From: Gnetum montanum
Lineage: Eukaryota > Streptophyta > Gnetopsida > Gnetales > Gnetaceae
DNA length: 62,000 nt
Direction: 5' to 3'
Assembly: GCA_015680685.1 (NCBI GenBank)
Contig: MNCI01026595.1
Span: 1 to 62,000, forward strand
Part shown: piece by piece, positions 11,641 through 24,130 of the stretch
How positions within the stretch are numbered: the first letter of the stretch is position 1
How the letters are laid out: every line of letters begins with the position of its first letter
Position numbers and translations under genes: made by a program
The notes under the pieces: model-generated
Database searches by the model: none
What the model was told of the DNA's origin: nothing
The model's input: the letters and a program-made list of their open reading frames with translations, nothing else

Positions 11641-12862
11641 TATAATGTCCTTCAAGTGTTAGGAAATTTTGGCTCAAATATTCAAATGTACATGCAATAG
11701 ACCCCCAATGACTAAGTTGAGCACTTTGGCATCAATAAGGTTTAAGAATATCTCAAATCAGAGTTGCGATGAGGAAGTTATGGCATTGGAAAGTTTGCTT
11801 ACTAGAACTTAGAAAAATAACAAAACTCTTCTTACTTTGAAATGGTGGAATGAAAACTTTTTTCTAACTCTTTCACCTATTTATACTATTTTTGTGCATG
11901 CACCGTCATTGATACAACATCGTAGGTCATACAATGTCATAACTACAATGTGACCGTTGAAAAATTTCAAATTTTTGGTAATTTTTGATGGAAGAAATGA
12001 GTTAATGGGATGATTTGAAAGACACATAGACTATATAAAGGGTTATGGATCATAGATGTTACTTAAAATTCAAGAATTTGATGTTCTAAAGTCATAAGGA
12101 AGGAATCTCAGGCAATGAAAGTTTATTAGGTGCATATGAAATGGATTGAAGATTCTTAGTATATGAATGGGTTATAAAATTTTGTGGAAAGTGTTATGTG
12201 AGTATCAACATGTTTAGAAGACACAAGATGATGTGGAATTGCATCAAGTATGAGGTACAATAGTTATACAAGTGGATCCTCCCCAAAGCAAGCTTTAGCA
12301 CTTAGTGCCCTTATATAACCACACCTAAAAGTGTTTGTAAGAACTCAAGGAGTTGAATGTAAGACATACCTGTCTAGAAAAACACACATGTTAATATCAA
12401 TAGATTAGGAAAATAACACTATATTATACAAAATCATAAAGTTATGATTAAATATACTAGTGAGGTGAAATAGAATGTAGAAGGGACTACAGAATTTAGA
12501 ATGTGAGGTGTCTTACCATAGGCATAATGAATCCTTGTGTATGATGCATGGTTAAAGTAATCATTAGCCTTTATGTCCAAGATCCAAACAAAGTCTAAAC
12601 CACTTTCTAATGACATTACATTGTATCATCCCTAAGACTAACAACCATAAGACTACCATTGTTGCAAGGAGTAATACCATTTGGTAAATTAGTTCAAGGA
12701 AAGAGTTTATTAATAATAGATTTTTTTTTTATTTTTTAGATTTTCAAGAAGCCATCTACCTCCAAGCATGGGTAAATATCTTTCTATTGCGATCCCTAGA
12801 AATTTTATTCTATGCTTTTTATTGTATCTTTACTATATCAACCTTACTAGAGGACTATGAAT
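11641..12862. other. Unassigned AT-rich interval
   Basis: No LTR end, primer site or domain was recognised. A short minus-strand open stretch (12616-12434) resembles nothing I know. The 5' LTR of element D would be expected here but no TGATGAGTGG-like end was seen, so D may be truncated or its LTR too diverged. Confidence 0.4.
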
Positions 12863-13086
12863 CATTGAACTTAAAAGGTGGGAGGGGGATGGATAAGTTC
12901 CCCAAATTTCAATTATTTAACACCAAGAGCACATTGATTCTAATGTGGTTCCCAAACTTGGGTAGCCCACACTCAAAGGATAGTTCTCAAGCACACCTCT
13001 AGACTTTGTTCTTTCCAAATTGTGGTTGAAGGATCCACATCCTCTATAATCTTCAAGCCCTACTCTAGAGTGTTGTGTTGCAACAC
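12863..13086 (-). repeat. Copia LTR fragment
   Basis: This 224 bp segment aligns with 24811-25060 of the intact copia LTR. Shared blocks are TTGAACTTAAAAGGTGGG, CACCAAGAGCACA, TCTTCAAG and GTGTTGTGTTGCAACAC. The alignment stops at 13086, exactly where the LTR of element B' starts, so B' inserted into this copia LTR or replaced its rest. It may be the outer end of the 3' LTR of the copia element at 21.69-25.82 kb, but its flank (tgaat) does not match that element's other flank (aactt). Confidence 0.7.
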
Positions 13087-13453
13087 TAATGAACCACGAT
13101 ATCGAGGTTGTGATATCGAATCTGCGATATGGGGTTCACAATGTCGGAGCTTGCCATACGATGTTGGATACTCGATATTGTGTCCTGCCTCATTACCTAT
13201 AAATAAGAGGTGGGCGCACTTGGTTTGGATAGTTAGTTTTTAGTCTCTTACCTTTTCTCCCTCTTAGAGTTAGAATTATTTTTGCATGCCCATAGTAGGA
13301 GTTATAAAGTGAACAGATATTTATTCAAGCATTATGTACTTGAGCACACCTTGTGTATGACAATAAAGATGAACTTTGTGATAAACCTTGCAGCATTCAA
13401 AATAGATTAATTAATGTTATTTTTAGTTATTTAATGCTTTCCTTAGTTAATGA

Positions 13454-13499
<46 letters not shown>

Positions 13500-13944
13500 T
13501 ACAACTCTCCTAAGTTAGCACACTCAATACGATCACTTTGAGCATGTGTGTAACACTTGGTAACCCAGTAACGATTAGCGCTTGGTAATCCCAGTAGTGT
13601 TGCACTGGTTCAAGATGCGTACGGTAAGTGAGAATAGATACTGGTGTTAGGATTAATTAAAGCTTAGTTAATTAGTAGTTAAATTAAATTAGTTTCTTAG
13701 TTATCTCTCTCCTCCCTTTTTAGTAGTAGGACATAAAAGCACATAAAAAGTATAAAAATCATATGCCTCAAGTTTACTTAACCATACAATCGTGACATAC
13801 AAGTAAGCTTGGAAAGATAATGATTAACCAACTCATTCTTGTTTCATCAAGGCACATAAGCACTTAGTCCTTGGAATTCAACCGGATCATGCATGTGTGC
13901 TCGTATTCGTATGGTTGAGCATAGGGATACCTCATCACTCATCA
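13087..13944 (+). repeat. 5' LTR of element B'
   Basis: It starts TAATGAACCACG (TG mutated to TA) and ends TCACTCATCA. U3 carries repeated GATATC-type palindromes (13097-13180), then TATA box TATAAATA at 13198-13205. The end aligns with the LTRs of A, B, C and D. Confidence 0.85.
13459..13495 (+). repeat. (CT)n microsatellite in the B' LTR
   Basis: About 18 uninterrupted CT units. The same LTR position in B (near 53312) and A (near 4600) has only a few CT units, so it expanded after insertion. Confidence 0.95.
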
Positions 13945-13964
13945 TTGGTGTCGTTGCTGGGGAC
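13945..13964 (+). promoter_or_regulatory. Primer-binding site of B'
   Basis: TTGGTGTCGTTGCTGGGGAC follows the LTR end directly. Athila elements typically have a TTGG(T/C)GCCGTTGCCGGGGA-like site; two transitions separate this copy from that pattern. Confidence 0.8.
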
Positions 13965-14082
13965 TTTGTTGTTGGTGTGCTAATTAGAACTTAGGAAATC
14001 TTTCACATTGTTGGAATGAACCCTTAGGATTGGTTAAAGAAAAATAATAATATATAATACATTGCACACTAAATAGATAATC

Positions 14083-16010
14083 ATGTCTCCTTCTTTGTAC
14101 GAAAGTGTTTCACCGCCTAGGTCTGATAGAGGGAACAATCAGAGGCGTAGTACACATGATAATCGACCAGTCCCCCAATAGTTTATGTGGTATATGTTCA
14201 TCCCAATGAAGATGTACTGAGCTTTACCTTTATCCTTGACCAAGATGAACAACTGTGTTGGTGAGAATTAGAAGGTAATATAGTGTTACCTCTTGGTCAC
14301 TCTGTCTTGAGCATGCTCCTTCGTGACCTCACATGAATTGGCATGCAGCACTTATAGGCAGAGTACGTTGTGCATGATCATGACTCGAGAGAGTATTGAC
14401 CCACGAAGGCATAATGTCAAAGGGATTTGCAACAGGAGAGATGTCATGAATCCATGAAGGGAAAGTTGTTGCAAAATGTCCCACATGTCCTAAGAGAAAA
14501 TGAGGATGGTGAACCCACCTCAGGTAGTCACCCACACAATGATGTTCCTCTCGTTGACTTCAGTCAAGGGGTTGTGTATCAGAATCTCTACTCAACTATC
14601 CATAACCCAAATTCTGGTACTAACAGACATGAAGGGTTTAAAAAAGGAACACGCACACATGATAAAGATGGACATTCCGATCGTAACCACGATTGAGGCC
14701 GTGACCACCGAAGAGAAGAAGGCAAGTACCGACATGGTGATGGTTCTCCTTCTTCTTCACCTTCATCATCTCCTTCACCCTCTCTTTTAGGATCTGGATG
14801 TAGTTATAAGGAAAAAGACTATGAGGATAAGGGTAAGCGAAATGAGAGTCATAGATGAAACAGTCTTGAAAGGGGATGAGGGCACTCTAGAGAAACACAC
14901 TGTGAAAGAAGGGAGAGTAGGAAACAACATAGGCATCATAGACATCACAAATGAGATAATCACGATGAACCCCTACTTACAACTCAAAGTATGCCAGACA
15001 TAACTAAGGCTGTCAGGATCCCAACAAGGCACCAAAAGGATAGTAGGATGAAGAGATTAGACATGAAAAATATCCCATGATTTGAAGGGGGATATAATGT
15101 TGATCCTCAAAATCATCTACAAGCATTTCATGATGCATGTGCCTTACAAAACATAGAAAGTGAATGGAAAAACTTAAGTTATTCCCATGGACGCTAATCA
15201 AAGGAGTGGAGAGCTGGTACTTGTCCTTAGAATTGGAATCTGTTCGCAGGTGGATTACCATGTTAGAATTGTTCAATGATAAGTATGAAACGTACTCCTG
15301 AGTGTCCAACCTGCAAAATAAAATCTAAGGTTGGAAACAAGGAGGACATGAACCCTTGGATGCTACCATGGGCCAATATTATGCACTATTACATCGTTGT
15401 CCTAGCCATGATTATTCACAGAGAGATCAACTATGCCATCTCGTAGATGGGCTTAAGCATGAAACATGAAGAACCCTTGGGACATTAACCCAAGGGAGGT
15501 TATCTGAGCTTAGGATCCATAAAGTTCAAAGATTATTAGAGTAGGTTGCTAAAGAAGAAGGTGAGCTAAGGAAAAGATAGAGTGCAGAGGATATAACAAA
15601 GATCCTTCCCTCCAAAAGAGGGGAGTAAGATTTTGTGAGGATGAAGAAGAGTCACCACTCGAAGAGATGGTGAATAAGAAAACCTTGCCTATTCAAAAAT
15701 TAGCATCGGAAGTATCGACAAAGGTAGATCAAATATGGGATTCTCTAGATGATAGATTTCAAATCGTTCTTAAAATAGTGGAGGAGTCTAGAGAGCGAGG
15801 TAGTGATTGCAAAAAAAAGAAAAAAAGAGAGAAATTGAACATGCACGTAACAAGGATAAGGGAAAAGTTGCCATCATTGAAGAGGTTGTGGATTCAGATA
15901 CAGACAATGATAGTAGATGGGAGATATGGTAATATGACCATCATAAGGGATGTTGCCCTATAATCTCACATCTGCAGGAGTCTAGGGTGAATGCACTCAG
16001 CCCATGATTA
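14083..16010 (+). pseudogene. Gag of element B' (decayed)
   Basis: The start ATG at 14083 (MSPSLYES) corresponds to MSSSHKST in element B. Recognisable blocks are a basic Ser/Arg/His-rich N-terminal region (14400-14960), then a capsid-like block NVDPQNHLQAFHDA (15095-15140) and WDSLDDRF followed by a Lys-rich run (15735-15830). The zinc-knuckle region that B keeps near 55750 has lost its cysteines here. Stops and frameshifts are frequent, so no intact Gag is possible. It is the structural protein of the virus-like particle in intact relatives. Confidence 0.75.
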
Positions 16011-16599
16011 AACAAAAGGAAAACACCTCGAAGGTTACGTTATCATCAAGGTAACTTAAGACAATTACACCAACCCTTAACGTATTATCCAAGTGGGAAC
16101 TCCACCACAACTGATTGAGTAGTATCAACAATGGTAGTACCCACAATCATGGGAATGCCACCACCAAGGCAATAGTATCCTTACCAGCAACTTGACCCAT
16201 ATGGATATTATGTGTAGTAGCTAGTCTCTCCACGTGACTCTATTGGTCACGTCACTCCTCAACCTCACTACCAAGCCTGTGAGTATTATGGGACTCCTTC
16301 TCCTAGGGGTGATGTTCCACAAACATATCATCCTTCTCATCCAGTTGCACCTCTTCCACCCTTAACTCCATTACCACCAGCTCCATCTATGTAGGGTGAA
16401 ATCCCTACCTAGCCATAGCAACGTAATGCCACAAGGATTGTTAACCATAAACTTACTATTGGTTCTAACAACTGCATGAAGAAAATAAATTTCTTTAGAA
16501 CCAATAGTCCAACTAAGCCCTTGTAACCACAAGCGATTGATTCTTCAACTGCCTCACTATCACTTAAAGCTTCGGAGCTCCCTTCAACCCAAAAACTGT

Positions 16600-17160
16600 G
16601 CTCAACACATACGGTCATGTTAACTCATGCCATCACCAATTGGATAAAAGCTAGCCATCTTTCTAGGAAATTCTCTAATCCTGGGAGTCCTCTAATATAT
16701 CTACAAATCATTGAAAATGAACCATGCAAGGCTCTTTTGGATTTAGTTTTTAGTGTCAACTTGATTTCTCAAGAAATGTACAAAGCTTGGAACTTACCTT
16801 CACTCAAAAAGAGTAACATTTGGTTAGAGTTGGCCGACTAGTCCATGACTGTCTCGTTGGGACTAGTGGAGGACATTGTTACCACTGTTTGTGGGTGGTC
16901 GTATCCAGCTAACTTCCTAGTGATTCAAATGAACAATGGTAAGGGGGATTTCCCAATCATAATGGGAAGAGCATGACTAAGCATAGTTGACGTGCACCTA
17001 GGAATCAACGATCTTTTCCTGGAAATATCAAAGAAAGATACATTCGGAAAGATTGAGAAGAAGAAAGTTTCATGCATTGCATATAGTGACACAGGGTGTA
17101 ATTGCGTGCAGAAGTCATGGTTTGTGCAACGTTTAACATTTCCTATATGCAATTAGTGTG
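16600..17160 (+). pseudogene. Aspartic protease domain of element B'
   Basis: The block 16617-16841 contains ALLDLVFSVNLI where retroelement proteases have D-(L/T/S)-G; the catalytic Asp is kept but the Gly is replaced by Val. A second block near 16930-16975 reads NNGKGDFPIIMGRA, similar to the C-terminal (I/L)(L/M)GR(P/A)W motif. It aligns with element B 56350-56780. In an intact element this enzyme cleaves the Gag-Pol polyprotein. Confidence 0.75.
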
Positions 17161-17372
17161 CACAAGTGATTGATATACAAAGATGCCTGTATGCAGTAGC
17201 CACAAGACAAGAAGGCACCTAGTGGCCGACAACTGATCAAGAAAGCAGTTCAACTATATGCATGGAATCAACTGAGGATTTGAATTACGCTTACATCGAT
17301 AGCATAGACACATTAGAGCAAGTCCATTGCCAACTTCCAAGTCTTGACATTGAATATATCAACTAGGGGAAG

Positions 17373-18890
17373 TTGGAAATCCCTGATAAGTTTAAGCAAG
17401 ATCCCCTTGAGCTAAAACCATTGCCCATCGATATGGAATACATGTTTCTTATAAATGGAAAATCAGCAATTATTAATGCTAAGCTGGCTCTGCAACAAAA
17501 AGAGAGACTACTGAAGGTAATAAATAAATGGTTGAAAGCCTTTTCTTGGTTATATCTCAAATTAACTGGAATAGATCCTAGGATATGCCAACATAGGATT
17601 TACACTAACCCCTCCATAAAGCCTTGAAGATAACCATAGAGGCATTTGAACCCAAAGCTGAAGCAAGTAGTTAAGAAGGAAAATGAACAACTTTTAAAAG
17701 CTGGGTTCATATACCCCATTGGTGATAGCAAATGGATTAGCCCCTTAGTTATAGTGCCCAAAAGGGAGGTAAATGGAGGGTGTGCATAGATTTCAGGCTA
17801 CTAAACATGGCAACATTCAAGGACCACTTTTCATTGCCATTCGTAGACCAAGTATTAGACACCATTACAGGGCATCGCTACTATAGTTTTTTGGATGGGT
17901 ACAGTGGGTACAACCAAATACAAATAGCCCTAGAAGACCAAGCCAAGACTACGTTCACTAGCTCTTGGGGAACATTTTCATACAAACAGATGCCATTTGG
18001 CTTGTGTAATGCCCCTACAATGTTTCAACGATTAGTGCTAAGCATATTCCAACAGTAGATAGGAAATGGTGTGGAGGTCTTCATGGACGACTTCTCCACC
18101 TATGGAGCAAACTTTGATCAAGCCTTGGACCAGTTAGAGAAAGTATTAAAATGATGTGTAGAAACTAATTTAAGGCTCAACTAGCAAGAAATCCATTTAA
18201 TGGTCCAAGAAGGCATAGTATTAGGGCATAAGATCTCATAAATAGAGATAGAGGTAAACCTTGAAAAGATCAAAGTCATCCAAGGAATTACCCCTCAACC
18301 AGAAATTGTAAAAGATATTCGATCATTCCTTGGACATACTACCTATTACATAAGGTTTATTGAGAACTTTTCAAAGGTTGAAAAACTATTAGTTAAATTA
18401 ACCAAAAAGGACCTACCTTAATGCGAACTAGCTTTCGAAACTTTAAAATAGAAGTAGTAGAAACACCTATTCTACAAGCTCCTAACTAGTCTAGGCCATT
18501 TCACATAATGACTAATGCATCCAACTTTGCCTTAGAAGCTGTACTTACATAGTTAGATGACCAAAAATGTCCTTATTACATCCATTGTGCAAGTAGAAGT
18601 ATCGTTGGTAAACAACTTAACTACACTACAATAGAGAAAGAATTAATGGTTGTTGTGTTTGCACTGGAAAAATTTAGGCACTATGTCTTGGGTTATAAGG
18701 TATTTGTACACATAGACTATAGTGCAATAAGGTTCCTAATAAATAAGCCAACGGTAAGCCCTCGCATCATATGATGGCTTGTAATCTTACAAGAGTTCAA
18801 TCTTACGATGATTGATTGTAAAGGCACCGAGAATGTAGTTGCTGATCATTTATCTCGGTTGTGATGGGACAACAAAGAGGATGAGTATCC
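17373..18890 (+). pseudogene. Reverse transcriptase and RNase H of element B'
   Basis: It starts with a linker (WGKLEIPDKFKQDPLELKP type), then RT blocks CIDFRLLNMATFKDHFSLP, FLDGYSGYNQI, MPFGLCNAP and the catalytic FMDD at 18080-18091, which is intact. The thumb or connection FLGHTTYY is near 18330, and the RNase H region is near 18500-18870 with FHIMTNASN, EKELMVVVFAL and ADHLSRL. Several TAG/TAA codons and at least one frame change in the connection prevent translation. Catalytic Asp residues of RT are kept. Confidence 0.82.
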
Positions 18891-19019
18891 AATTTTTGAA
18901 TATTTCCTAGATGAACTCCTCTTTTTAGATGTAGTGAATAATCAATTAACCATGGAGACAAATTGGTATAGTAGCATTCTCACCTATCTCCTTACACAAA
19001 AAACACCATAAGGGTTTGA

Positions 19020-20300
19020 CGCTAAAAAGAAATAACAATTTCTTCACTGAGTCAAGTATTTTATGAAAATTAATGGGCAACTTTATAAAGTATGTCCCGA
19101 TGGCTTGGTTTGATGGTGTGTTCCTGACGTAGATCAACTGCAAGTTCTCTAAGATGCTTATAAGGGTCCTTGTGGGGGTCATTACGCTAGGAGATGAACA
19201 AACATTAAGATCCTACTTGTAGGATATTATTGGCCTACATTGTTTTGGGACACCCATTAGTTTATCCAATCTTGTGAGCATTGTCAACATGATGGGGGAA
19301 TGACTGCTAGAATGGAGGGTCCGCAACAATGGATCCAACCTTTAGAATCCTTCAACATTTGGGGAATTGATTTTATGGGGCCGATTACACCAATGTCCAA
19401 TTGAAAAGCTTATATTATTGTTGCCATTGATTACCTTACAAAATGGGCAGAAGAAGCTACTGTGAAGGATTGTACATCATCTACAGTTACACGATTTGTT
19501 CAACAACANGAAGGATTGTACATCATCTACAGTTACACGATTTGTTCAACAACAAATCATAAATAGGTTTGGTGTGCCTCGTGCACTTATTTTAGACAAT
19601 GGTACATACTTCACAGGTGTGACTTTCCAAAAATTAATGCAACATTGAGGGGTTGAACACAAATAAACCACACCATACCACCCCCAAGTGAACAGTCAAG
19701 CTGAAGTCACCAACAAGGAGATTACAAAGATATTGACAAGAACCATTAGCAAGTTTAGGCGAGACTAGAGCACTATATGGAATGATGCTCTTTGGGCATA
19801 CTGCTCCACATGGAAACCCCCTAGAGGCTACTCTCCCTATGAGTTAGTGTACGGTAAATTACCAACGCTTCTCATTCAAACTGAGCTCTGTACACTATCC
19901 ATGGCATGTGACCTCAACCTTGACCTCGATCTAGCACAAAAACAATGGTTGATGACCCTTAACCTACTAGATGAGAACCAATTGGCTACCCTATCATCTA
20001 ACGAATTACAGAGGGCCTTCAATAAACAACATCATGACCTAAGGATTAGGAAAGTTAAATATCAACCAAGAGATAAGGTTCTCTACTGGAATCCCACACA
20101 TGTGCCACAACGTACTGTTGGCACATTTTTACCATTTCATGGAACAGGTGAACTTATTNCCAAATTTCAAATATTGTGGGAAGGACCTTATGTCATCCAT
20201 GCAACTTTTCCTTTAGGGGCCATGATGATATACAAACCAGAGAGCCTAGGTAAGAAATTGTTGGTCAACATCGAACAAACCAAACCTTTCCATGAGCTTA
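19020..20300 (+). pseudogene. Integrase of element B'
   Basis: Zinc-binding part: H-x-G-P-C-G-G-H followed by CEHCQHDGG. Catalytic core: NIWGIDFMGPITPMSN, GVPRALILDNGTYF and an NSQAEVTNKEI block give the D, D and E of DD35E. The C-terminal part from 19847 is open (YSPYELVYGKLP..., WEGPYVIHATFPLGAM). An artefactual 45 bp duplication around the n at 19509 breaks the core; another n is at 20159. Relative to B there are about 15 extra residues before the GPY motif, next to that n, possibly also join-related. Confidence 0.82.
19464..19554. other. Assembly join with duplicated 45 bp at n 19509
   Basis: The 45 bases before the n (19464-19508) are repeated exactly after it (19510-19554). It breaks the integrase frame of B'. 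Typical of two overlapping contig ends placed side by side. Confidence 0.9.
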
Positions 20301-21070
20301 GATTAGCTAGTACTCATACTACCTCTGTTGGTGGACAACCTTGGTTGCTATTTTGGATCTCCTCCTTCCAACTCAGTTGTGGGGGAGATGGCCACCTATG
20401 GCAACCATTCTAGGCCCTCAGTTCTCTTTGTATTTTTTTATTTCTATATTTTTGGTTTACACATTCTTTCATATTTACTTATTTTTTGTTTTACAACATC
20501 GTTACCATTTTTACTACTTCTTTGTTTGGTTGTTTTACTTTCATTCGTCATACAATAAGTGCTCATGATGGTGGATTGAATTATATAATATTGATTGCTA
20601 ATGTTTAGTTTTTACCTTTGAATTATGATGTTAATATTATGATATGGTTCTTTTGATAAAATAGGCAATGAGTCCATGTTGCCCATTCACTCGTTCCACT
20701 CTATGGTCTCCCTTGGCTTGGAACTGTACTATCCCTTTTTCTAATAAAACTATTAATGAATTGGTGGCTTGGTATTCTTCGAACTGAGAAAGGGCTCAAT
20801 GGATGAAAAGGGTGTGACTTCAAGGAAATTCGATGCACGTGTGCTAGCCATTCTCTTGGGTGCTTGGGTGCTTTTTCTTAGGCTTTCTACCATTCTACCA
20901 TTGATCAAATATTAGGAAGCTGAGTAAATAAAAATAAGTCCTTGCATGGTGTGGTTCTCACAAAAATAAAAAAAAAGGGAATTCAAAGCACACCCCTTAG
21001 ACATAATAAAGCAATCTGGACTACAAGCATTGGTTATGGCACTGGAAAGACATGTTACCCATGCCTGAAG
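20301..21070 (+). other. Post-integrase region of element B'
   Basis: It aligns with 60010-60800 of element B. Shared landmarks are CTCAGT(T/C)(G/A)TGGGGGAGATGG near 20371, AATAAGTGCTCATGATGGTGG near 20554, AGGCAATGAGTCCA near 20665 and TGACTTCAA(G/A)G near 20815. No open frame longer than 80 codons; probably the long 3' non-coding part of the element. No envelope-like gene was seen. Confidence 0.6.
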
Positions 21071-21689
21071 GTTCCCTCTAACTAAGGCCCTTTCTCACTT
21101 CCTGTTTCTCCATCTCACTCTCCTTGGGATGGTGGTCACTATTTGTGGAGGCATTCTTGTTGCTTCAAGAGGATGGATTGGCCAAGTGTATTGATGCAAG
21201 GTCATTGAATGTCATTGGTTTGATTTTGGATTTGGAATAAGTTCTACTTAGTCACATTAACCATGATATACACAAGGGACTTTACACAACCTTACTCTTG
21301 GGATTCCATTCCATTTCTACTCTCCATCTTTCTTTCCATGTTCCACCTCATTACCAGTTTTATGATTAGTCCATATCTTGGTTGATGCATTTTTTTTCCT
21401 TGGTAAATTCTTGTGGATAAGTTTTTAACTCTTGCTTCCAAATGACATTCCTAGAGCCTATGGACTCTTTGGTTTGTGGGTTTGTCAAGGCATAAAGGGC
21501 ATGAGCTTGCTTTGGGGAGGACCCACTGGCATTCCTTTTTGGTGCAATTGTTACGTTGTTTTCCTTGAGAATTATCTGCAATCAACCATTTCTCATTTCA
21601 TCCACATCTTTGACATCCACTTGATCAGCGTTGCCATTGTTATTTTTCCCATATTTCTTATTACTAAAGTTGTATTTGGTCAACTTACA
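21071..21689. other. Unassigned junction between B' and the copia element
   Basis: About 600 bp that could be the end of B' or DNA between elements. No LTR, TG/CA end or target duplication was found. A minus-strand open stretch (21581-21366) has no recognisable motif. Confidence 0.35.
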
Positions 21690-22629
21690 CTTAGATAAAG
21701 AAGACTACCAATAATATCTCTATAAGGCTTGGGATTAATTGGCTTACCTTGATCATCCTTAACAAGTTTTTAAATTTAACATCAGCTAAGCTATAATTGA
21801 GTAGAAGATCCTTTACATATTTAGTTTAACATAAGAAGGTTCCATTAGTTGTTTGATAGATTTGAAATCCAAGAAATTTTTTGAGTTCTCCCATCATGCT
21901 TATTTCAAATTTAGATTGCATGAGACTAGAAAATTTCTTGCAAATAATTTCATTAGTGCCACCAAAAATAATATCATCAACATAGATTTGAATAATTAAA
22001 ATATCTTTACCTTCTCTTTTAAGAAATACTCTAACATCAGTTTTCCCTCTTTCAAATCCATTTGATGTGAGATGTTGAGAAAGCCTTTCATACTAAGCTC
22101 TTGGAGCTTGTTTAAGACCATAGAAAGATTTCTTGAGCTTGTAGACATGATCAGTCTTGATGGAGTCAAAAAATCCTTCAAGTTATTTAATGTTAATTTA
22201 TTCTTGTATTGTTCCATTGAAGAAGGCACTTTTGACATTCATTTGATAGAGCTTGATGTTGTTAATTCTAACATAGGAAAGAAGAAGTTTAATAGATTCC
22301 ATCATAGTAATAGGAGCAAAAGTTTCAAAAAACTCTATTCATTCTTGTTGGTTGTATAATTTGGCAATCAATCTAGCCTTGTTTTTAATGATGTTTCCAT
22401 TATCATCAATCTTATTTCTAAAGATCCATTTTGTTCCAATGATAGGTTTATTGGTGGGCCTAGATGTTAATTCCCATACATCTTTTCTAGAAAATTGAAT
22501 TAGTTCGTCTTGCATAGCAGAAATCCATTCTTCCTCTTTTACTACTTCCTTAAAGGTTTTGGATTCAAGTTTTGAGAGACATGCGGAAAAGACACATTTC
22601 TTTGATTTAGCTTTGAGTATGAACACCAT
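21690..22629 (-). pseudogene. Copia reverse transcriptase
   Basis: On the minus strand, 22629-22339 is open: EEEWISAMQDEL, then NKPIIGTKWIFRNKID. Further on come YGLKQAPRA (near 22105), IYVDDIIFGGTN (near 21970, catalytic YVDD kept) and TNGTFLC (near 21840). It ends near 21690 inside the region before RNase H. The order and wording are those of plant Ty1/copia RT. Scattered stops make it inactive. Confidence 0.85.
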
Positions 22630-23659
22630 CTTGAACTTCCCTAATTACATCATTAAGAGAGTGAGTTTTGCTAAGTCTAGGCATTTTTGCTAGAGTGGGG
22701 GATAATTCTTGATCATCATCATTCTCTTCTTCTTCTTCATGATCACTACTAGATTCTAAATTTTTGTCATCTTGCACTAAAGTTTGGAAAGTTAATTTCT
22801 GAATGGGAATGGTTTCATCATCAGGTTGAGGATAAGTAATGTCATAATCATCTATTTTGAAATTTACGGTTTCCTCCATTGTATTTGTTCTTTTATTAAA
22901 CACTTTTAATGCCTTACTAACTAGTGAATATCCTAAGAAAATTCATTCATTGATTTTTGCATCAAAATTTCTTAAGTTATCTTTATCATTCAGAATATAG
23001 CATTTTGAACCAAAAAACATGAAAATAAGTTACTAAAGGTTTTCTACTAGTCCATAATTCATAAGGAGTTTTAGAAGTGAATCTTCTTATCAAAACTCTA
23101 TTGGACACATAATAGGTAGTGTTGATGGCTTTGTCCTAGAAGTGATGAGGAAGGCTTCAATCATTTAATATTGTTCTCCCCATCTTGTTTAAGATTTATT
23201 CTTCTGTTTAGCTAAACCATTTTGTTGAGGAGTTCTTGCAACTGAGAATTGATGTGGAATGTCATTCATTTGATAGAACTATTTAAATTTTGTATTTTTG
23301 AACTCACCTCCATTGTCAATTCTGATAAATTTAATACCATATCATTTTTCTTTCTATATCTAATAATTAATTCTCAAAAAATGATCAAACACCCCATCTT
23401 TGTGATACAAAAAGGCCACCCAAGTAAAGCTAGAATAATCATAAAAGATAGTTAAAAAATATCTTTTCTTTCCTAAGATGAGAATTTGAATTGGACAAAC
23501 CACATCCATGTGAAGTAAATCTAAGGGATGAGTAGTAGAAATACAATTTTTCTTATCAAATCTTACCCTTGTTTGTTTCCCTTTTTGATAGGCTTCACAT
23601 GTATTTAGGTTGAAATCTTTAAGCTTAGAGAGACCATAGACCATTTCTTTAGATAACAA
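22630..23659 (-). pseudogene. Copia integrase and acidic linker
   Basis: On the minus strand, 23659-23360 reads LLHMDVVCPIQ (first Asp), then near 23330-23220 FIRIDNGGEF (second Asp) and TPQQNGLAKQKN, where the expected catalytic Glu of the copia QQNG-(V/L)-(A/S)-E-(R/K) motif is Lys. The C-terminal part continues as NLRNFDAKIN... and an acidic linker at 22903-22630. Inactive through stops and the missing Glu. Confidence 0.78.
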
Positions 23660-23662
23660 GGT

Positions 23663-24130
23663 CTAGAGAATTTCCTTATTTATGTGGCCCAACTTCCTGT
23701 GCCAAAGACATGTATCATCTGCACAACTTACTAAACACTTGGATTCAAGGTTAGGAGGATTTCTAAAAATAGTGGTATATAGATTTCCTTTTCTAGGTCC
23801 TTCAATCACAACATTTCTAGTAGATAAATCTTGTATTCTATAACTTTCTTTTGAAAAGGTAACATTAAAATTTGAATCACAAAGTTGACTTATGTTAAGA
23901 AGATTATTTTTTAGTCCATCAACAAAAAACACTTTGTTTATAGTTGGTAATCCCTTAACTTTACCTCCTATGGTACCAATACTTGTTATTGGTGCTTCCA
24001 TCTCATCTCCAAAAGTGACTATACCACAATTTTATTCTATGAAATGGGTGAAGTAGGATTTTTCACCTATCATTTTCCTTGAACACTCACTATTAATGTA
24101 CCATGTACTAGCATTGTCATTGGAGAAAGT
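23663..24130 (-). pseudogene. Copia protease and GAG-pre-integrase domain
   Basis: Minus strand. The protease motif WY(L/I)DSGCSRHMTG appears as WYINSECSRKMIG near 24105-24075, so the catalytic Asp is Asn and the Gly is Glu. It is followed by an open block 24001-23663 with IGGKVKGLPTINKVFFVDGL, LLNISQLCD and the GAG-pre-integrase zinc motif CLWHRKLGHIN near 23700. Confidence 0.8.

Larger units (their letters stand above)
13087..21070 (+). mobile_element. Element B': Athila-type Ty3/gypsy retrotransposon, no 3' LTR
   Basis: 5' LTR 13087-13944, primer-binding site 13945-13964, then gag, protease, RT, RNase H and integrase in gypsy order. FMDD in RT, the wording of the integrase block (DIWGIDFMGP type) and the primer site fit the Athila lineage. 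It is about 80 percent similar by eye to element B (52993-60815). No 3' LTR was found; recognisable post-pol sequence runs to about 21070. It contains many stops, and a 46 bp assembly artefact lies at 19509-19554. Confidence 0.85.

Noticed and set aside
13353-13541. A 62-residue frame with a Leu-Ser repeat.
   Set aside because: It is the translation of the (CT)n microsatellite in the B' LTR.
20301-21070. A possible envelope-like gene after integrase, as in some Athila elements.
   Set aside because: No open frame, signal peptide or membrane segments consistent between B and B'.
21366-21581. A minus-strand frame with a nucleic-acid-binding look (KRNASGSSPKQ).
   Set aside because: No cysteine knuckle or neighbouring Gag motifs; too short to assign.
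22072-22359. A plus-strand frame (MLRKPFILSS...).
   Set aside because: Complement of the copia RT; the minus strand carries the YVDD and other RT motifs.
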